Shown here one piece after another: positions 1 to 6,007 of a stretch of DNA of 10,249 nt. A program made the translations under genes and the position numbers. Numbering within the stretch: the first letter of the stretch is position 1; every line of letters begins with the position of its first letter. The notes under the pieces were generated by a model that saw only the letters and a list, made by a program, of their open reading frames with translations, had not been told where the DNA came from and did not search any database. The stretch comes from Nitrospinae bacterium CG11_big_fil_rev_8_21_14_0_20_56_8 (lineage in GTDB: Bacteria; Nitrospinota; Nitrospinia; Nitrospinales; VA-1): assembly GCA_002796165.1 (NCBI GenBank), contig PCWF01000041.1, positions 34,622 to 44,870 on the forward strand, written 5' to 3'.

Positions 1-423
1 GGCCGGGTAGGTCAGCGTCAGCTTGACTTTCTTGTCCGGTCCGATAACGAACACCGTCCGCACCGTCAGGTTGTCGAGCGCGTTGGGATGGATCATGTCA
101 TACGTATTCGCGATTTTGCGCTCCGGGTCGGCGATGATGGGATAATTCACCGAACAATTTTGCGTTTCGTTGATATCGTTGATCCAGCCCTTGTGCGAGT
201 CCAGCGGGTCCACGCTGAGCGCGACCACCTTCACATTCCTCTTGTCGAACTCCTGCTTCAGGTTGGCCACCCGTCCCAGTTCCGTCGTGCAGACGGGGGT
301 GTAATCTTTCGGGTGCGAGAAAAAAATGCACCAGTTGTTCCCGATCCATTTATGAAGCTCGATGGTTCCCTGAGTGGATTCCGCCGTAAAATCGGGGGCC
401 ACATCACCTAATCTGATTGCCAT
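1..423 (-). CDS. Peroxiredoxin, 1-Cys/Prx6-like AhpC-TSA family (3' end outside window)
   Basis: A thiol peroxidase that reduces hydrogen peroxide and organic hydroperoxides in the cytoplasm. The frame begins at ATG 421-423 and stays open for 141 codons to the window edge; the family is usually about 200-220 residues, so the C-terminal third is missing. The N-terminus reads MAIRLGDVAPDFTAEST. The peroxidatic cysteine is Cys45 in the motif PKDYTPVCTTELG, and the later TVRTVFVIGPDKKV segment carries the conserved Arg of the active-site pocket. The long spacing and SVDPLDSHKGW segment resemble the Prx6 (1-Cys) branch more than AhpC or Bcp, although a resolving Cys further on cannot be excluded. 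A good ribosome site (AAGGGG) lies about 8 nt upstream of the ATG. The gene diverges from the next gene (710) across 286 nt and appears to be monocistronic at its 5' side. Confidence 0.95.
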   Translation of the reverse strand, partial: MAIRLGDVAPDFTAESTQGTIELHKWIGNNWCIFFSHPKDYTPVCTTELGRVANLKQEFDKRNVKVVALSVDPLDSHKGWINDINETQNCSVNYPIIADPERKIANTYDMIHPNALDNLTVRTVFVIGPDKKVKLTLTYPA

Positions 424-709
424 TGAAATTCCCCTTTCTAATAAAATTTCAATAAGTTATATAGACATCGACACATAAAAACTGGCGGGGCAATTATCCG
501 GAAATTCCGCATTTTTCCCCGTTCCGGTTACAATGGAAGGTCCGATTATAGCAAAAAATGAGACTTGCCGGGTAAGGAAGTCGAGGGAAGGGAAGAACGG
601 CCCCTTCCCACTCCTGTTACAACTGATGGAAATTGGATGATCGCGGGAGGGATCGGGGTTCAGAAAAATTCCCGATTTTGCGTTTCCGCCCCCGCGCCGA
701 GGAGACCGC

Positions 710-1051
710 ATGCCCGACGAGAAAATCGTGCAGACTCTGGTTCTGCTGTATCGCGTATGGACCCTGATGCTGATCGCCCTTTATGGCGTGGGGGTGATGT
801 CGGCCTACTACTTTCCCGAGCCGGTGGAGGCGGGGGCCGCGGCGGCAAAGCCGGAGGAAGTCTTGATCAACATCCAACGGGTGCTGTTTTTCGGGCTGAT
901 GGCGGTGGGAGTATTGATCGATCTCGTCCGCATGCGGGAAGACCGGCACCAGGCCTTTATTTTTCTGTTGCTGTCCCTGGTGGCGGGCGGATTTTCCAGC
1001 TGGATTACCGCGTTCCAATATAAATTGCTGGCGCCCTTGATGGCGGGATAA
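710..1051 (+). CDS. Small hypothetical membrane protein, three predicted helices
   Basis: I do not recognise a family. The 113-residue product has three hydrophobic segments at about residues 8-34, 56-74 and 82-103. They are separated by a short acidic/alanine-rich loop (PEPVEAGAAAAKPEE) and a charged turn (RMREDRH), as expected for a small inner-membrane protein without a cleaved signal. The ATG is preceded by GAGGAG with 6 nt spacing, which supports this start. Longer frames overlapping it on both strands give low-complexity, Arg/Gln/His-rich translations typical of shadow frames. No terminator follows the stop directly; the first strong hairpin downstream is the one in tRNA-like copy A (1231-1264), so the transcript may end there. 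No functional partner is evident; the peroxiredoxin is divergent. Confidence 0.75.
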   Translation: MPDEKIVQTLVLLYRVWTLMLIALYGVGVMSAYYFPEPVEAGAAAAKPEEVLINIQRVLFFGLMAVGVLIDLVRMREDRHQAFIFLLLSLVAGGFSSWITAFQYKLLAPLMAG

Positions 1052-1129
1052 TAATACCCGGAAAGACCCATGGACGTGGGGATCTGAAACCCTTACCTTA
1101 GCCGTCCCACCGAGAAAATGATACTGCGT

Positions 1130-1220
1130 GGGCCGTTGGCTCGACCGGCAGATCAACGGATTCGTAATTCGTAAATTGGAGATTCTACCCGGAGGGCACT
1201 TCGGATGCCCCCACGGCTCA
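1130..1220 (+). repeat. tRNA-Lys-derived repeat, copy A (full-length pseudo-tRNA with T-loop insertion)
   Basis: This copy covers the whole tRNA body. The acceptor strands GGGCCGT (1130-1136) and ACGGCTC (1213-1219) match the intact tRNA-Lys at 5671 and pair completely. The D-arm is recognisable but has a mismatch (GCTC/GATC). The anticodon arm can still fold (ACGGA/TTCGT) but its loop TTCGTAA would present CGU rather than CUU. The T-arm contains an 18-nt insertion at 1186-1203 between the TTC and the GAT of the loop, the T-stem is mismatched, and CCA is lost (the discriminator A is followed by ACC). It should not work as a tRNA. It is followed 10 nt later by a strong terminator hairpin. Confidence 0.85.
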
Positions 1221-1230
1221 ACCCTTTTCA

Positions 1231-1264
1231 AGGGGTTACGTTTTCGAGCGTAGCCCCTCTTTTT
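1231..1264 (+). terminator. Rho-independent terminator after tRNA-like copy A
   Basis: The arms AGGGGTTACG (1231-1240) and CGTAGCCCCT (1249-1258) pair over 10 bp with one G·T, with an 8-nt loop, followed by a run of T (1260-1264). It sits where the terminator of a tRNA gene would be, and could also end transcription from the membrane-protein gene at 710-1051. Confidence 0.8.
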
Positions 1265-1290
1265 GTTGTTTTAAAGAAGGTGCATTTGCT

Positions 1291-1352
1291 CCCCCTTATC
1301 GAAGGGGGCAGGGGGGGATGGGCCCCTGTCGTCCTGAGCCCTGTCGAAGGAC
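1291..1352. repeat. Short intergenic palindromes resembling dispersed REP-like repeats
   Basis: Two adjacent elements. The first is a perfect 7-bp hairpin, CCCCCTT/AAGGGGG with ATCG loop (1291-1308), followed by a G-rich run. The second (1331-1352) is an imperfect palindrome, GTCCTGAGC...GTCGAAGGAC. From memory, both resemble short intergenic repeats that recur in many environmental bacterial genomes; a genome-wide copy count would be needed to confirm this. The rest of 1265-1576 shows no gene I can support. Confidence 0.5.
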
Positions 1353-1450
1353 GCTCTTCCCTGATTGTGCCGGTCCGGCGCGGCATCAACGAAACGAAAA
1401 CCCGGATGCGTAACGACATACCTTCAACTGGCGTGAAGGAAAAACCACTT

Positions 1451-1471
1451 CATGCAGGCCAGGCCTGCATG
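1451..1471. terminator. Perfect 10-bp inverted repeat, possible terminator of higBA module 1
   Basis: Arms CATGCAGGCC (1451-1460) and GGCCTGCATG (1462-1471) flank a single base. Read on the minus strand, about 105 nt past the antitoxin stop, the hairpin is followed after roughly 5 nt by TTTTT. A weak intrinsic terminator is therefore plausible; with a one-base centre the real loop would have to open by 1-2 pairs. A protein-binding palindrome is the alternative. Confidence 0.4.
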
Positions 1472-1576
1472 GACAGGGGAGAGGTTTATCTGTTGACACG
1501 GAGCCTTCTAATGGGTGACCCCCTTGCCTCCGATCCTGCTGACCCTTTTCTCTTGAGTGTTTTGGCGCTTTCGGAA

Positions 1577-1879
1577 TCAGGCCCTGGTCGGGAGGGAACG
1601 GATATTTTTTTCAACTGTTGGCCACACGTCCCGTTTGGCAATTTTCAAATCATAGCGGGTTTGCAGGTTCATCCAGAATTCGGCGGTTGTCTTAAAATAT
1701 TTTGACAGGCGCAAGGCCGTATCGGCGGTAATACCGCGTCGGCCATGGACAATCTCATTGATTCTGGCGATCGGGACGTCAATATCTCTTGCCAGTTTGT
1801 TCTGGCTGATGTTCAGGGGTTTCATGAACTCTTCTAAAAGAATTTCTCCCGGAGTTATGGAATCCAGTTTTTTAGCCAT
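1577..1879 (-). CDS. higA: HigA-family antitoxin, XRE helix-turn-helix (module 1)
   Basis: The 100-residue antitoxin of a type II toxin-antitoxin pair. It would bind and neutralise the HigB toxin encoded just upstream and repress the shared promoter. It opens with the family signature TPGEILLEEFMKPLNISQ. A helix-turn-helix spans about residues 24-62 (NKLARDIDVPIARINEIVHGRRGIT), followed by the typical TAEFWMNLQTRYDL segment at about residues 66-80. Length and domain order are normal for HigA/VapI-type antitoxins. The ATG at 1877-1879 lies 17 nt after the toxin stop, and a GGGG-rich ribosome site (AAAAAGGGGAAACG) precedes it, so the order is toxin first, as usual for HigBA. It is related to module 2 (6008-6316) but clearly diverged from it, so the two are not a recent duplication. 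Confidence 0.93.
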   Translation of the reverse strand: MAKKLDSITPGEILLEEFMKPLNISQNKLARDIDVPIARINEIVHGRRGITADTALRLSKYFKTTAEFWMNLQTRYDLKIAKRDVWPTVEKNIRSLPTRA

Positions 1880-1896
1880 CGTTTCCCCTTTTTACT

Positions 1897-2175
1897 TCAG
1901 TGGTAATCCACAATTTCTACATCCCAAGCATTACCCGTTTTCCATTTAAAGCAAATTCTCCACTTGTCGTTGATCCGAATACTGTATTGTCCCCGTCTCT
2001 TACCTTTCAGGGCTTCAAGGCGGTTCCCCGGAGGTTGTTTCAAATCCTCCAATTTTTCCGCGGCATGGATCATTTCAAGTTTTCGTCTTGCTACTCGCTC
2101 AAAATTTCGCAACCGCCCCACATCGTCATCATTGAAAAGTTTTTCCGTATCTTTGCAACGAAAGCTTTGAATCAT
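1897..2175 (-). CDS. higB: HigB-family toxin, RelE/ParE superfamily mRNA interferase (module 1)
   Basis: A 92-residue toxin expected to cleave mRNA on the ribosome when free of HigA. The sequence begins MIQSFRCKDTEKLF, the usual start of this family. It continues with ARRKLEMIHAAEKLEDLKQPPGNRLEALKG and ends in YSIRINDKWRICFKW...VEIVDYH, which carries the conserved C-terminal Arg/Lys/Tyr/His residues of the HigB fold. I chose ATG 2173-2175 because it gives the family N-terminus; a TTG two codons earlier (2181) is possible. No clear ribosome site precedes the ATG, and a -10-like TATAAC ends only 7 nt before it, so translation may be nearly leaderless. It is followed by higA after 17 nt. tRNA-like copy B lies about 210 nt upstream. 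Confidence 0.92.
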   Translation of the reverse strand: MIQSFRCKDTEKLFNDDDVGRLRNFERVARRKLEMIHAAEKLEDLKQPPGNRLEALKGKRRGQYSIRINDKWRICFKWKTGNAWDVEIVDYH

Positions 2176-2182
2176 ACCCAAG

Positions 2183-2209
2183 GTTATACCGTTTTAAGGA
2201 ATACCTCAA
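2183..2209 (-). promoter_or_regulatory. Putative promoter of higBA module 1
   Basis: On the minus strand, TTGAGG (2204-2209) and TATAAC (2183-2188) are separated by 15 bp. The -10 ends 7 nt before the higB ATG, so the predicted start site falls almost at the start codon. Further upstream, GGTTGCATCC (2235-2244) and GGGTGCAACC (2286-2295) form a distant 10-bp inverted repeat with one G·T. Its role is unknown. Confidence 0.45.
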
Positions 2210-2385
2210 TAGGAATATGGAAATAAATACAGTTGGTTGCATCCCCCTTCCACTTAACATTTACAATTTTCAATGCACGGATTTTGGGTGCAACCATAGA
2301 ACGCCATAGGACGTTTTGAGACCTATCGGCACCGGACGGCCCTGGCAAGTCACTGTTTTTAAAATCCGCTGGTATCGATTGAGCC

Positions 2386-2488
2386 CCTCTTGATCGGTAG
2401 GTTGGAGGTTCTGCCCGGAGGGCACTTCGGATTTCTCCCCGGCTCACCAATTGTATCAAGAGGTCAGGCAACACCGCCTGGCCCCTTT
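2386..2488 (+). repeat. tRNA-Lys-derived repeat, copy B (3' half with T-loop insertion and downstream hairpin)
   Basis: Similarity to tRNA-Lys begins at the anticodon loop (CTCTTGATC against CTCTTAATC) and runs through the variable loop, T-arm, acceptor 3' strand and ACCA (about 2446-2449). The 18-nt T-loop insertion is at 2412-2429. A 9-bp perfect inverted repeat, CCTCTTGAT (2386-2394) and ATCAAGAGG (2455-2463), brackets the unit. The hairpin GGTCAGGC/GCCTGGCC (2462-2483) and a short T run follow, matching the terminator position of the intact tRNA. Over 2400-2483 it matches copy C at 78 of 84 positions without gaps. It lies about 65 nt past the stop of the minus-strand gene ending at 2554. 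Confidence 0.88.
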
Positions 2489-2553
2489 ATGTTTGGCCCC
2501 TTTTCTTGATGCGGGAGGAAGGGGTTGCAATTGGGGGCAAAAATATCTCGGGT

Positions 2554-3267
2554 CTAAATTTGGATCGATCCCGCTCCTCCGGTTACGAAGTGGATCTGGA
2601 AGCCATGGTGGGTCGGCCGGGGATTGACCTTTTCAAAACATTCCTCGTATTCGAAGGCTTCTGCCCAGCACCGGCATCCGTATGCCTCTCCGGGATGTTC
2701 ATCCTCGGGAGGATTGTTCCAATAAAAAATCTTTCCTTCCCGTGCCCGATGTTCCTTTCTGACCTTGATATCCTTTCGCGTTCGCCAAATGTATCTCTGC
2801 TTTTTCGTCACATCGGGAATAAATTTGATGTCCCCCTGGTTGGCGGGGTTTAAATAGCCTTCTTTGGTTATTATGGCTTCCACGATGGGCCTGAGGTCTA
2901 AAGTTTTCATTGGGTCCGTTCTCTTATATCCTGTTCGAACCACCACAAAATTAATATAGGCTTCCGTGTCGTTCTCATTGGGAGGGGCATACGCATAGAA
3001 CGCTTCTTCCAAAGTAAAATTGAGATAGTTTCTCTGTAATAATTTGAATATCGCCTGTTTTCCCGTCGCAAAATCCGGGAAAATAACGAAGCGCCCGTTA
3101 TTGCCGATAAAGCCGAACTCTTTTGATAATTTTCCAGTAGTAATGTTTCCCGGATTGGTGCTTCTCCAGCCTATTTTCCCGCCGCATCGCATCACCCCGG
3201 TTCCATTGGAAAATTCATAAATAACTGCCGCCCCGTTCCCGCCATAAGCTTTAATGGGGGTTTCCAT
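2554..3267 (-). CDS. Phage-structural-like fusion: P5/lytic-type N-terminus plus Mu gpF-like C-terminus
   Basis: A 237-residue protein of uncertain function. The N-terminal part (about 30-125) has WRSTNPGNI, a GFIGNNGRFVIFPDFATGKQAI stretch and YAPPNENDTEAYI. This pattern is seen in virion-associated structural or peptidoglycan-acting proteins often labelled structural protein P5. The C-terminal part (about 158-205) has YIWRTRKDIKVRKEHR, a G-K-IFYWNNPPED turn, HPGEAYGCRCWAEA, and so the W-T-D-VR-H...PP...CRC signature of phage Mu gpF/minor-head domains. These two domains joined in one short protein, with no other phage genes nearby, are unusual. There is no signal peptide or membrane segment. 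The start is well supported by AAGGAGC 7 nt before the ATG. It follows the secreted propeller gene after 173 nt and may be a domesticated phage fragment or a toxin/effector relative. Confidence 0.75.
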   Translation of the reverse strand: METPIKAYGGNGAAVIYEFSNGTGVMRCGGKIGWRSTNPGNITTGKLSKEFGFIGNNGRFVIFPDFATGKQAIFKLLQRNYLNFTLEEAFYAYAPPNENDTEAYINFVVVRTGYKRTDPMKTLDLRPIVEAIITKEGYLNPANQGDIKFIPDVTKKQRYIWRTRKDIKVRKEHRAREGKIFYWNNPPEDEHPGEAYGCRCWAEAFEYEECFEKVNPRPTHHGFQIHFVTGGAGSIQI

Positions 3268-3292
3268 TTATCAGCTCCTTAAATTCCAATTT

Positions 3293-3320
3293 TTAATAAG
3301 TGCCGGAAATAACCAAACAA
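3293..3320 (-). promoter_or_regulatory. Putative sigma70-type promoter of the 2554-3267 gene
   Basis: Minus-strand TTGTTT (3315-3320) and TATTAA (3293-3298) are separated by 16 bp. This leaves a leader of about 20 nt that carries the AAGGAGC ribosome site. Confidence 0.5.
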
Positions 3321-3440
3321 AATAAGAGAATGTCGATTATTCCCCGTCCTCTGTTGACATTTAAATGACCGGGGGTCTATGGCCAATGATTCAGGGATTC
3401 TTAGCCGAGAGTGTGGTTCCTCTTTTCTCTAAAATTTGTT

Positions 3441-4262
3441 TTATCTTTCTTTTTCAATAGGTATTTTCATGCTTCCGTCGGGGCTGATCAGCTCGGTCCA
3501 GATGCTTCTCCCCATCGAAACATAATATTTCCCGTCATCGCTTTTCCACCCATAGTCCTGAAGGGTCGGAGTGCTGATGGTCCTAATCCCGCTCCTTTCA
3601 ATAAGTAAAAAACCAATGACATCATCGTTTAAAGCCTTTTTAATTAATCCAAGTCCTTCTTTTTTGGGGAAAATTCGCCAGTCGTCTTCCTGCAGTTCTT
3701 CAATGAGATATTTTTTTATATTTTCCGGCAAAGGTGCACGGACTACATGGAAACTGTACCCATGCATGACGTACCTTTCATGACTTCCATCGATATTCAC
3801 CGCGTGAATGGCACCGGAAACGACCCAGGCCGGGGTGACAAAGTAAATCGTTCGGCTGTCCGGGGAAAATTGTTTTCCGTTAAATTGATAAATGACGTCT
3901 TCGGTCCTTTTTTGGGGTACGTCCGGCCGGGGTTCAAGGAGCAATTTTTCTGTTTGGGGATCGAGACTGTAAATCCAAAGCTCATCACTGGGACAGGCCC
4001 AAAGGTCGTTGCGTTCGGAGCATTCCTTGGCCTTGCCTTCGATTTCCCGGTTGAAGGCGATCCACCGGCCATCGGGAGACAAGACCGGTTCGCTGTCCCG
4101 TCCCGTGTCCGTGAGTTGGGTGACCTGGCCCCGAGATTTGAGAAAAATGTTGCCCTTTTCCTCAAAGACCACCGCATCCGTTGGCCGTTCGATTTCGGCT
4201 TCTGCTATTGAGATCAGGATAATAAAATTTAAGAAGAGCGCCATTCCCCATCGGGCGAGCAT
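3441..4262 (-). CDS. Secreted TolB-like/PD40 beta-propeller protein
   Basis: A 273-residue protein with a classic Sec signal peptide: a basic MLARWG start, hydrophobic core MALFLNFIILISIA, and a likely cleavage after AEA near residue 22. It is therefore expected in the periplasm or outside the cell. The mature part carries PD40/WD40-like blades: VTQLTDTGRDSEPVLSPDGRWIAF (about 47-71), a second at about 131-145 (FSPDSRTIYF), and a possible third near the C-terminus (YGWKSDDGKYYVSMG, ISPDGSMKI). There are too few blades for a complete TolB propeller and no TolB N-terminal domain, so it is not TolB itself. Cys79 and Cys88 in the loop KECSERNDLWACPSD could form a disulfide after export. The start is supported by GAGGA 6 nt before the ATG and by a good promoter at 4321-4349. 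Confidence 0.8.
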   Translation of the reverse strand: MLARWGMALFLNFIILISIAEAEIERPTDAVVFEEKGNIFLKSRGQVTQLTDTGRDSEPVLSPDGRWIAFNREIEGKAKECSERNDLWACPSDELWIYSLDPQTEKLLLEPRPDVPQKRTEDVIYQFNGKQFSPDSRTIYFVTPAWVVSGAIHAVNIDGSHERYVMHGYSFHVVRAPLPENIKKYLIEELQEDDWRIFPKKEGLGLIKKALNDDVIGFLLIERSGIRTISTPTLQDYGWKSDDGKYYVSMGRSIWTELISPDGSMKIPIEKER

Positions 4263-4320
4263 GAGAAATCCTCATTCAAAGGTTGGATTCGAATCATCCG
4301 AAAAACCGCACACTTCCCCT

Positions 4321-4349
4321 ATAATATAAGCCATGGGGCAAGGGTGCAA
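4321..4349 (-). promoter_or_regulatory. Putative sigma70 promoter of the secreted propeller gene
   Basis: Minus-strand TTGCAC (4344-4349), a 17-bp spacer and TATTAT (4321-4326) match the sigma70 consensus well. They lie about 58 nt upstream of the ATG at 4262. The stretch 4350-4500 has no other feature I can support. Confidence 0.6.
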
Positions 4350-4504
4350 TCGAGTAAACGATTTGTTCGCAGGAGGTTCGACAATTTGAAAGGGAAGTTG
4401 TCCAGAATGAGCAGGAGGGCCGCGAGGGGAAAAATGATGAAGACTCTGTGTGGATTTTGCGTGGACCCACAGGACGCCCTGGGACATTTGGGGACAAATC
4501 AGGA

Positions 4505-4603
4505 ACGGATTGATCAGCAGGTTGGAGGTTCTACCCGGAAGGCACTTTGGATTTCTCCACGCCTCACCAATTTTATCAAGAGGTCAGGCAACACCGCCTG
4601 GCC
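4505..4603 (+). repeat. tRNA-Lys-derived repeat, copy C (3' half with T-loop insertion)
   Basis: Similarity to the intact tRNA-Lys begins in the 3' anticodon stem (TTGATCAGCAGG, from about 4510) and continues through the T-arm and acceptor 3' strand to ACC at 4566-4568. The 18-nt T-loop insertion is at 4532-4549. Over 4520-4603 it is a gap-free match to copy B at 78 of 84 positions, including the downstream hairpin GGTCAGGC/GCCTGGCC (4582-4603). The T run of a terminator is absent here. Mutations in the acceptor (ACGCCTC) and insert (CTTTGG) suggest it drifts without selection. It lies upstream of the cyclic-nucleotide-binding gene on the same strand. Confidence 0.87.
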
Positions 4604-4657
4604 AACGACTATCCGGGTTTCGATAAAATTTAGTGCCCGCAAGGGGAATCCCAGTGG

Positions 4658-4663
4658 TATAAA
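4658..4663 (+). promoter_or_regulatory. Possible -10 element before the cyclic-nucleotide-binding gene
   Basis: TATAAA (4658-4663), within TATAAAAT, lies about 40 nt upstream of the ATG at 4703. No convincing -35 hexamer is visible at the proper distance, so this is a weak call. Confidence 0.25.
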
Positions 4664-4702
4664 ATAGGACCCGGGAAAACAATCAAGGTGAGGTTCGGCG
4701 GA

Positions 4703-5149
4703 ATGATCGAAAAGGAACAGATCGTTGGATTGTTGGACAAGATTCCGTTTTTTGCGAAATTCGATCCGCAGGAAAAGAAGTATTTAGCGGATCTGAAGAC
4801 CCAGATTCTACGATACCGGCCATCCGACATCATTATCGAGGAAGGGGCTATCGACAAGGCCTTTTTTGTGGTCCTCAAGGGGTCCGTCTTCATTTCAAAA
4901 AGAAAACCACACGATGTCGTGATCGCAAAATTAAAAGCCGGATCGGTCTTCGGGGAAATCGCCTGCGTGGGGAGAAGGGCGCGAACCACTTACGTGATTG
5001 CGGACGGGGATGTGATTACCCTTAAAATCGATTGGAACCAAATCGACAAGCTCGAACCTCTGGTTCAAAGTAAAATCAAAGATCAGTTGATTGGCATCCT
5101 GGCCGACCGTCTGAACATCATGAACGACCAGGTCAAGCGTTTTGCCTAG
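4703..5149 (+). CDS. Stand-alone cyclic-nucleotide-binding (CRP-like) domain protein
   Basis: A 148-residue protein consisting almost entirely of one cNMP-binding beta-roll. It starts with a helix (EQIVGLLDKIPFFAKFDPQEKKYLADL), then the roll (SDIIIEEGAIDKAFFVVLKGSVFISK) and the phosphate-binding cassette GSVFGEIACVGRRARTTYVIA at about residues 87-107. It ends in a helix at about 115-148. No helix-turn-helix, kinase or transporter domain follows, so it is not a CRP/FNR regulator; it may act as a small cyclic-nucleotide sensor or docking subunit. The cassette has R-T-T where the family usually has R-A/S-A/T, so ligand choice is uncertain. I prefer ATG 4703 because AAGGTGAGG lies about 9 nt upstream; GTG 4688 in frame would add five residues. 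It is the only plus-strand protein gene between repeats A and D. Confidence 0.88.
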   Translation: MIEKEQIVGLLDKIPFFAKFDPQEKKYLADLKTQILRYRPSDIIIEEGAIDKAFFVVLKGSVFISKRKPHDVVIAKLKAGSVFGEIACVGRRARTTYVIADGDVITLKIDWNQIDKLEPLVQSKIKDQLIGILADRLNIMNDQVKRFA

Positions 5150-5670
5150 CCCCGCCCCGGTTCTCCCTGCTCCTCGCAGGCCCGCTTCCATTCCTAGAAG
5201 ATGGTTTGTGATATCCCGTAAAATCGGCAGATTTTCGATACGTTCCCAATCTCTCTATCCCTCTGGCGTGGGCAAAACACGAAGTTTACGGTTAATTTCC
5301 CGTGGGTCTGGTGTCGTCTCACGGCCTCCCGTTGAATAGGGTTTAACTTACCAAAACCTGTCAACCGATCTCATTGATTTCACACCCTTAAAAAAACGGA
5401 GATGGGCTATCGGGCGGAGATGATTTTTTTTAAATCGCATTCCTCCGGCATTTTGACCCGTTTGATGGAATACCGCAACGGGGGGTGAAACACGGATGCA
5501 TAAAGAAAGTGACCCTCTCCCCATAAGTTGAAGCGGTTACCAAAAAGAGTTTACTGATTTAAGGGAATATGCTAAATTCGCTCAATCATTTTGCCGGTAA
5601 TTTTTAAACGCTGAAAAAACCGTTAAGGAATTTTTTGTATATTCTATAACTGGTTAAAATTAAAGGATTT
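5150..5670. other. Intergenic stretch with no supported gene
   Basis: There is no convincing coding frame. The last part should contain the tRNA-Lys promoter: it is AT-rich, with TAAAAT at 5655-5660 as a possible -10, but no clear -35. Minor hairpins occur at 5166-5180 (CCTGC/GCAGG) and at 5415-5447 (CGGAG/CTCCG enclosing GATTT/AAATC), without obvious function. Confidence 0.5.
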
Positions 5671-5746
<76 letters not shown>

Positions 5747-5756
5747 AATATATGAA

Positions 5757-5788
5757 GGGGTCAGGCACCATCGCCGGGCCCCTTTTTT
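5757..5788 (+). terminator. Rho-independent terminator of tRNA-Lys
   Basis: GGGGTCAGGC (5757-5766) pairs with GCCGGGCCCC (5773-5782) with one mismatch and one wobble, followed by six T (5783-5788). Copies B and C carry a derived form of this hairpin (GGTCAGGC/GCCTGGCC), which shows that the repeat unit includes tRNA downstream sequence. Confidence 0.88.
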
Positions 5789-5835
5789 ATTTAAATAAAC
5801 CCGCCCGTTTTTCCCAACCTGTAAGGAATTTCCTC

Positions 5836-5873
5836 TTCTTTCCCGAACCAGAGAGGTAAAATCCGGGAAAGAA
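5836..5873. repeat. Perfect 10-bp inverted repeat downstream of higBA module 2
   Basis: TTCTTTCCCG (5836-5845) and CGGGAAAGAA (5864-5873) flank an 18-nt loop. It lies about 135 nt beyond the antitoxin stop in the direction of that operon's transcription. There is no T run on either strand, so terminator function is doubtful. The remainder of 5789-6007 shows no gene. Confidence 0.4.
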
Positions 5874-6007
5874 ATTGCGGTGACCGCATGTGGTCAAGCA
5901 GAGACCTGATCCTCCCATATTTGCACCCATTTATGTATGATTAGTGAAGGTATTCGCCTGACGGCGGGCTCAGTCGGCCTTTGGGTTGGAGCGGATTTGT
6001 TGAAATC

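Noticed and set aside
617..1231. 204-codon minus-strand open frame over the small membrane protein gene
   Set aside because: The translation is rich in Gln, His, Arg and Pro without domain-like pattern, and it runs across tRNA-like copy A. The plus-strand frame at 710 has a good ribosome site and clear membrane helices.
1205..1705. 166-codon plus-strand open frame
   Set aside because: It spans the copy A terminator and REP-like palindromes and overlaps the higA 3' end antisense; no protein-like pattern.
2386..2483. Classical integron attC site
   Set aside because: The R''/R' core motifs (RYYYAAC and GTTRRRY) are not present at the expected places; GTTGGAG fails the last position. No integron integrase is in the window. 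Only a loose structural analogy remains.
3354..3395. Plus-strand promoter suggested by TTGACA at 3354
   Set aside because: There is no good -10 at the right spacing and no plus-strand gene downstream.
4344..4667. 107-codon plus-strand open frame
   Set aside because: It reads through tRNA-like copy C, so its apparent coding content is a translation of the repeat.
5457..5482. CCCGTT/AACGGG hairpin as a structured RNA or riboswitch
   Set aside because: Only 6 bp, with no T run and no gene immediately downstream other than the tRNA 190 nt away.
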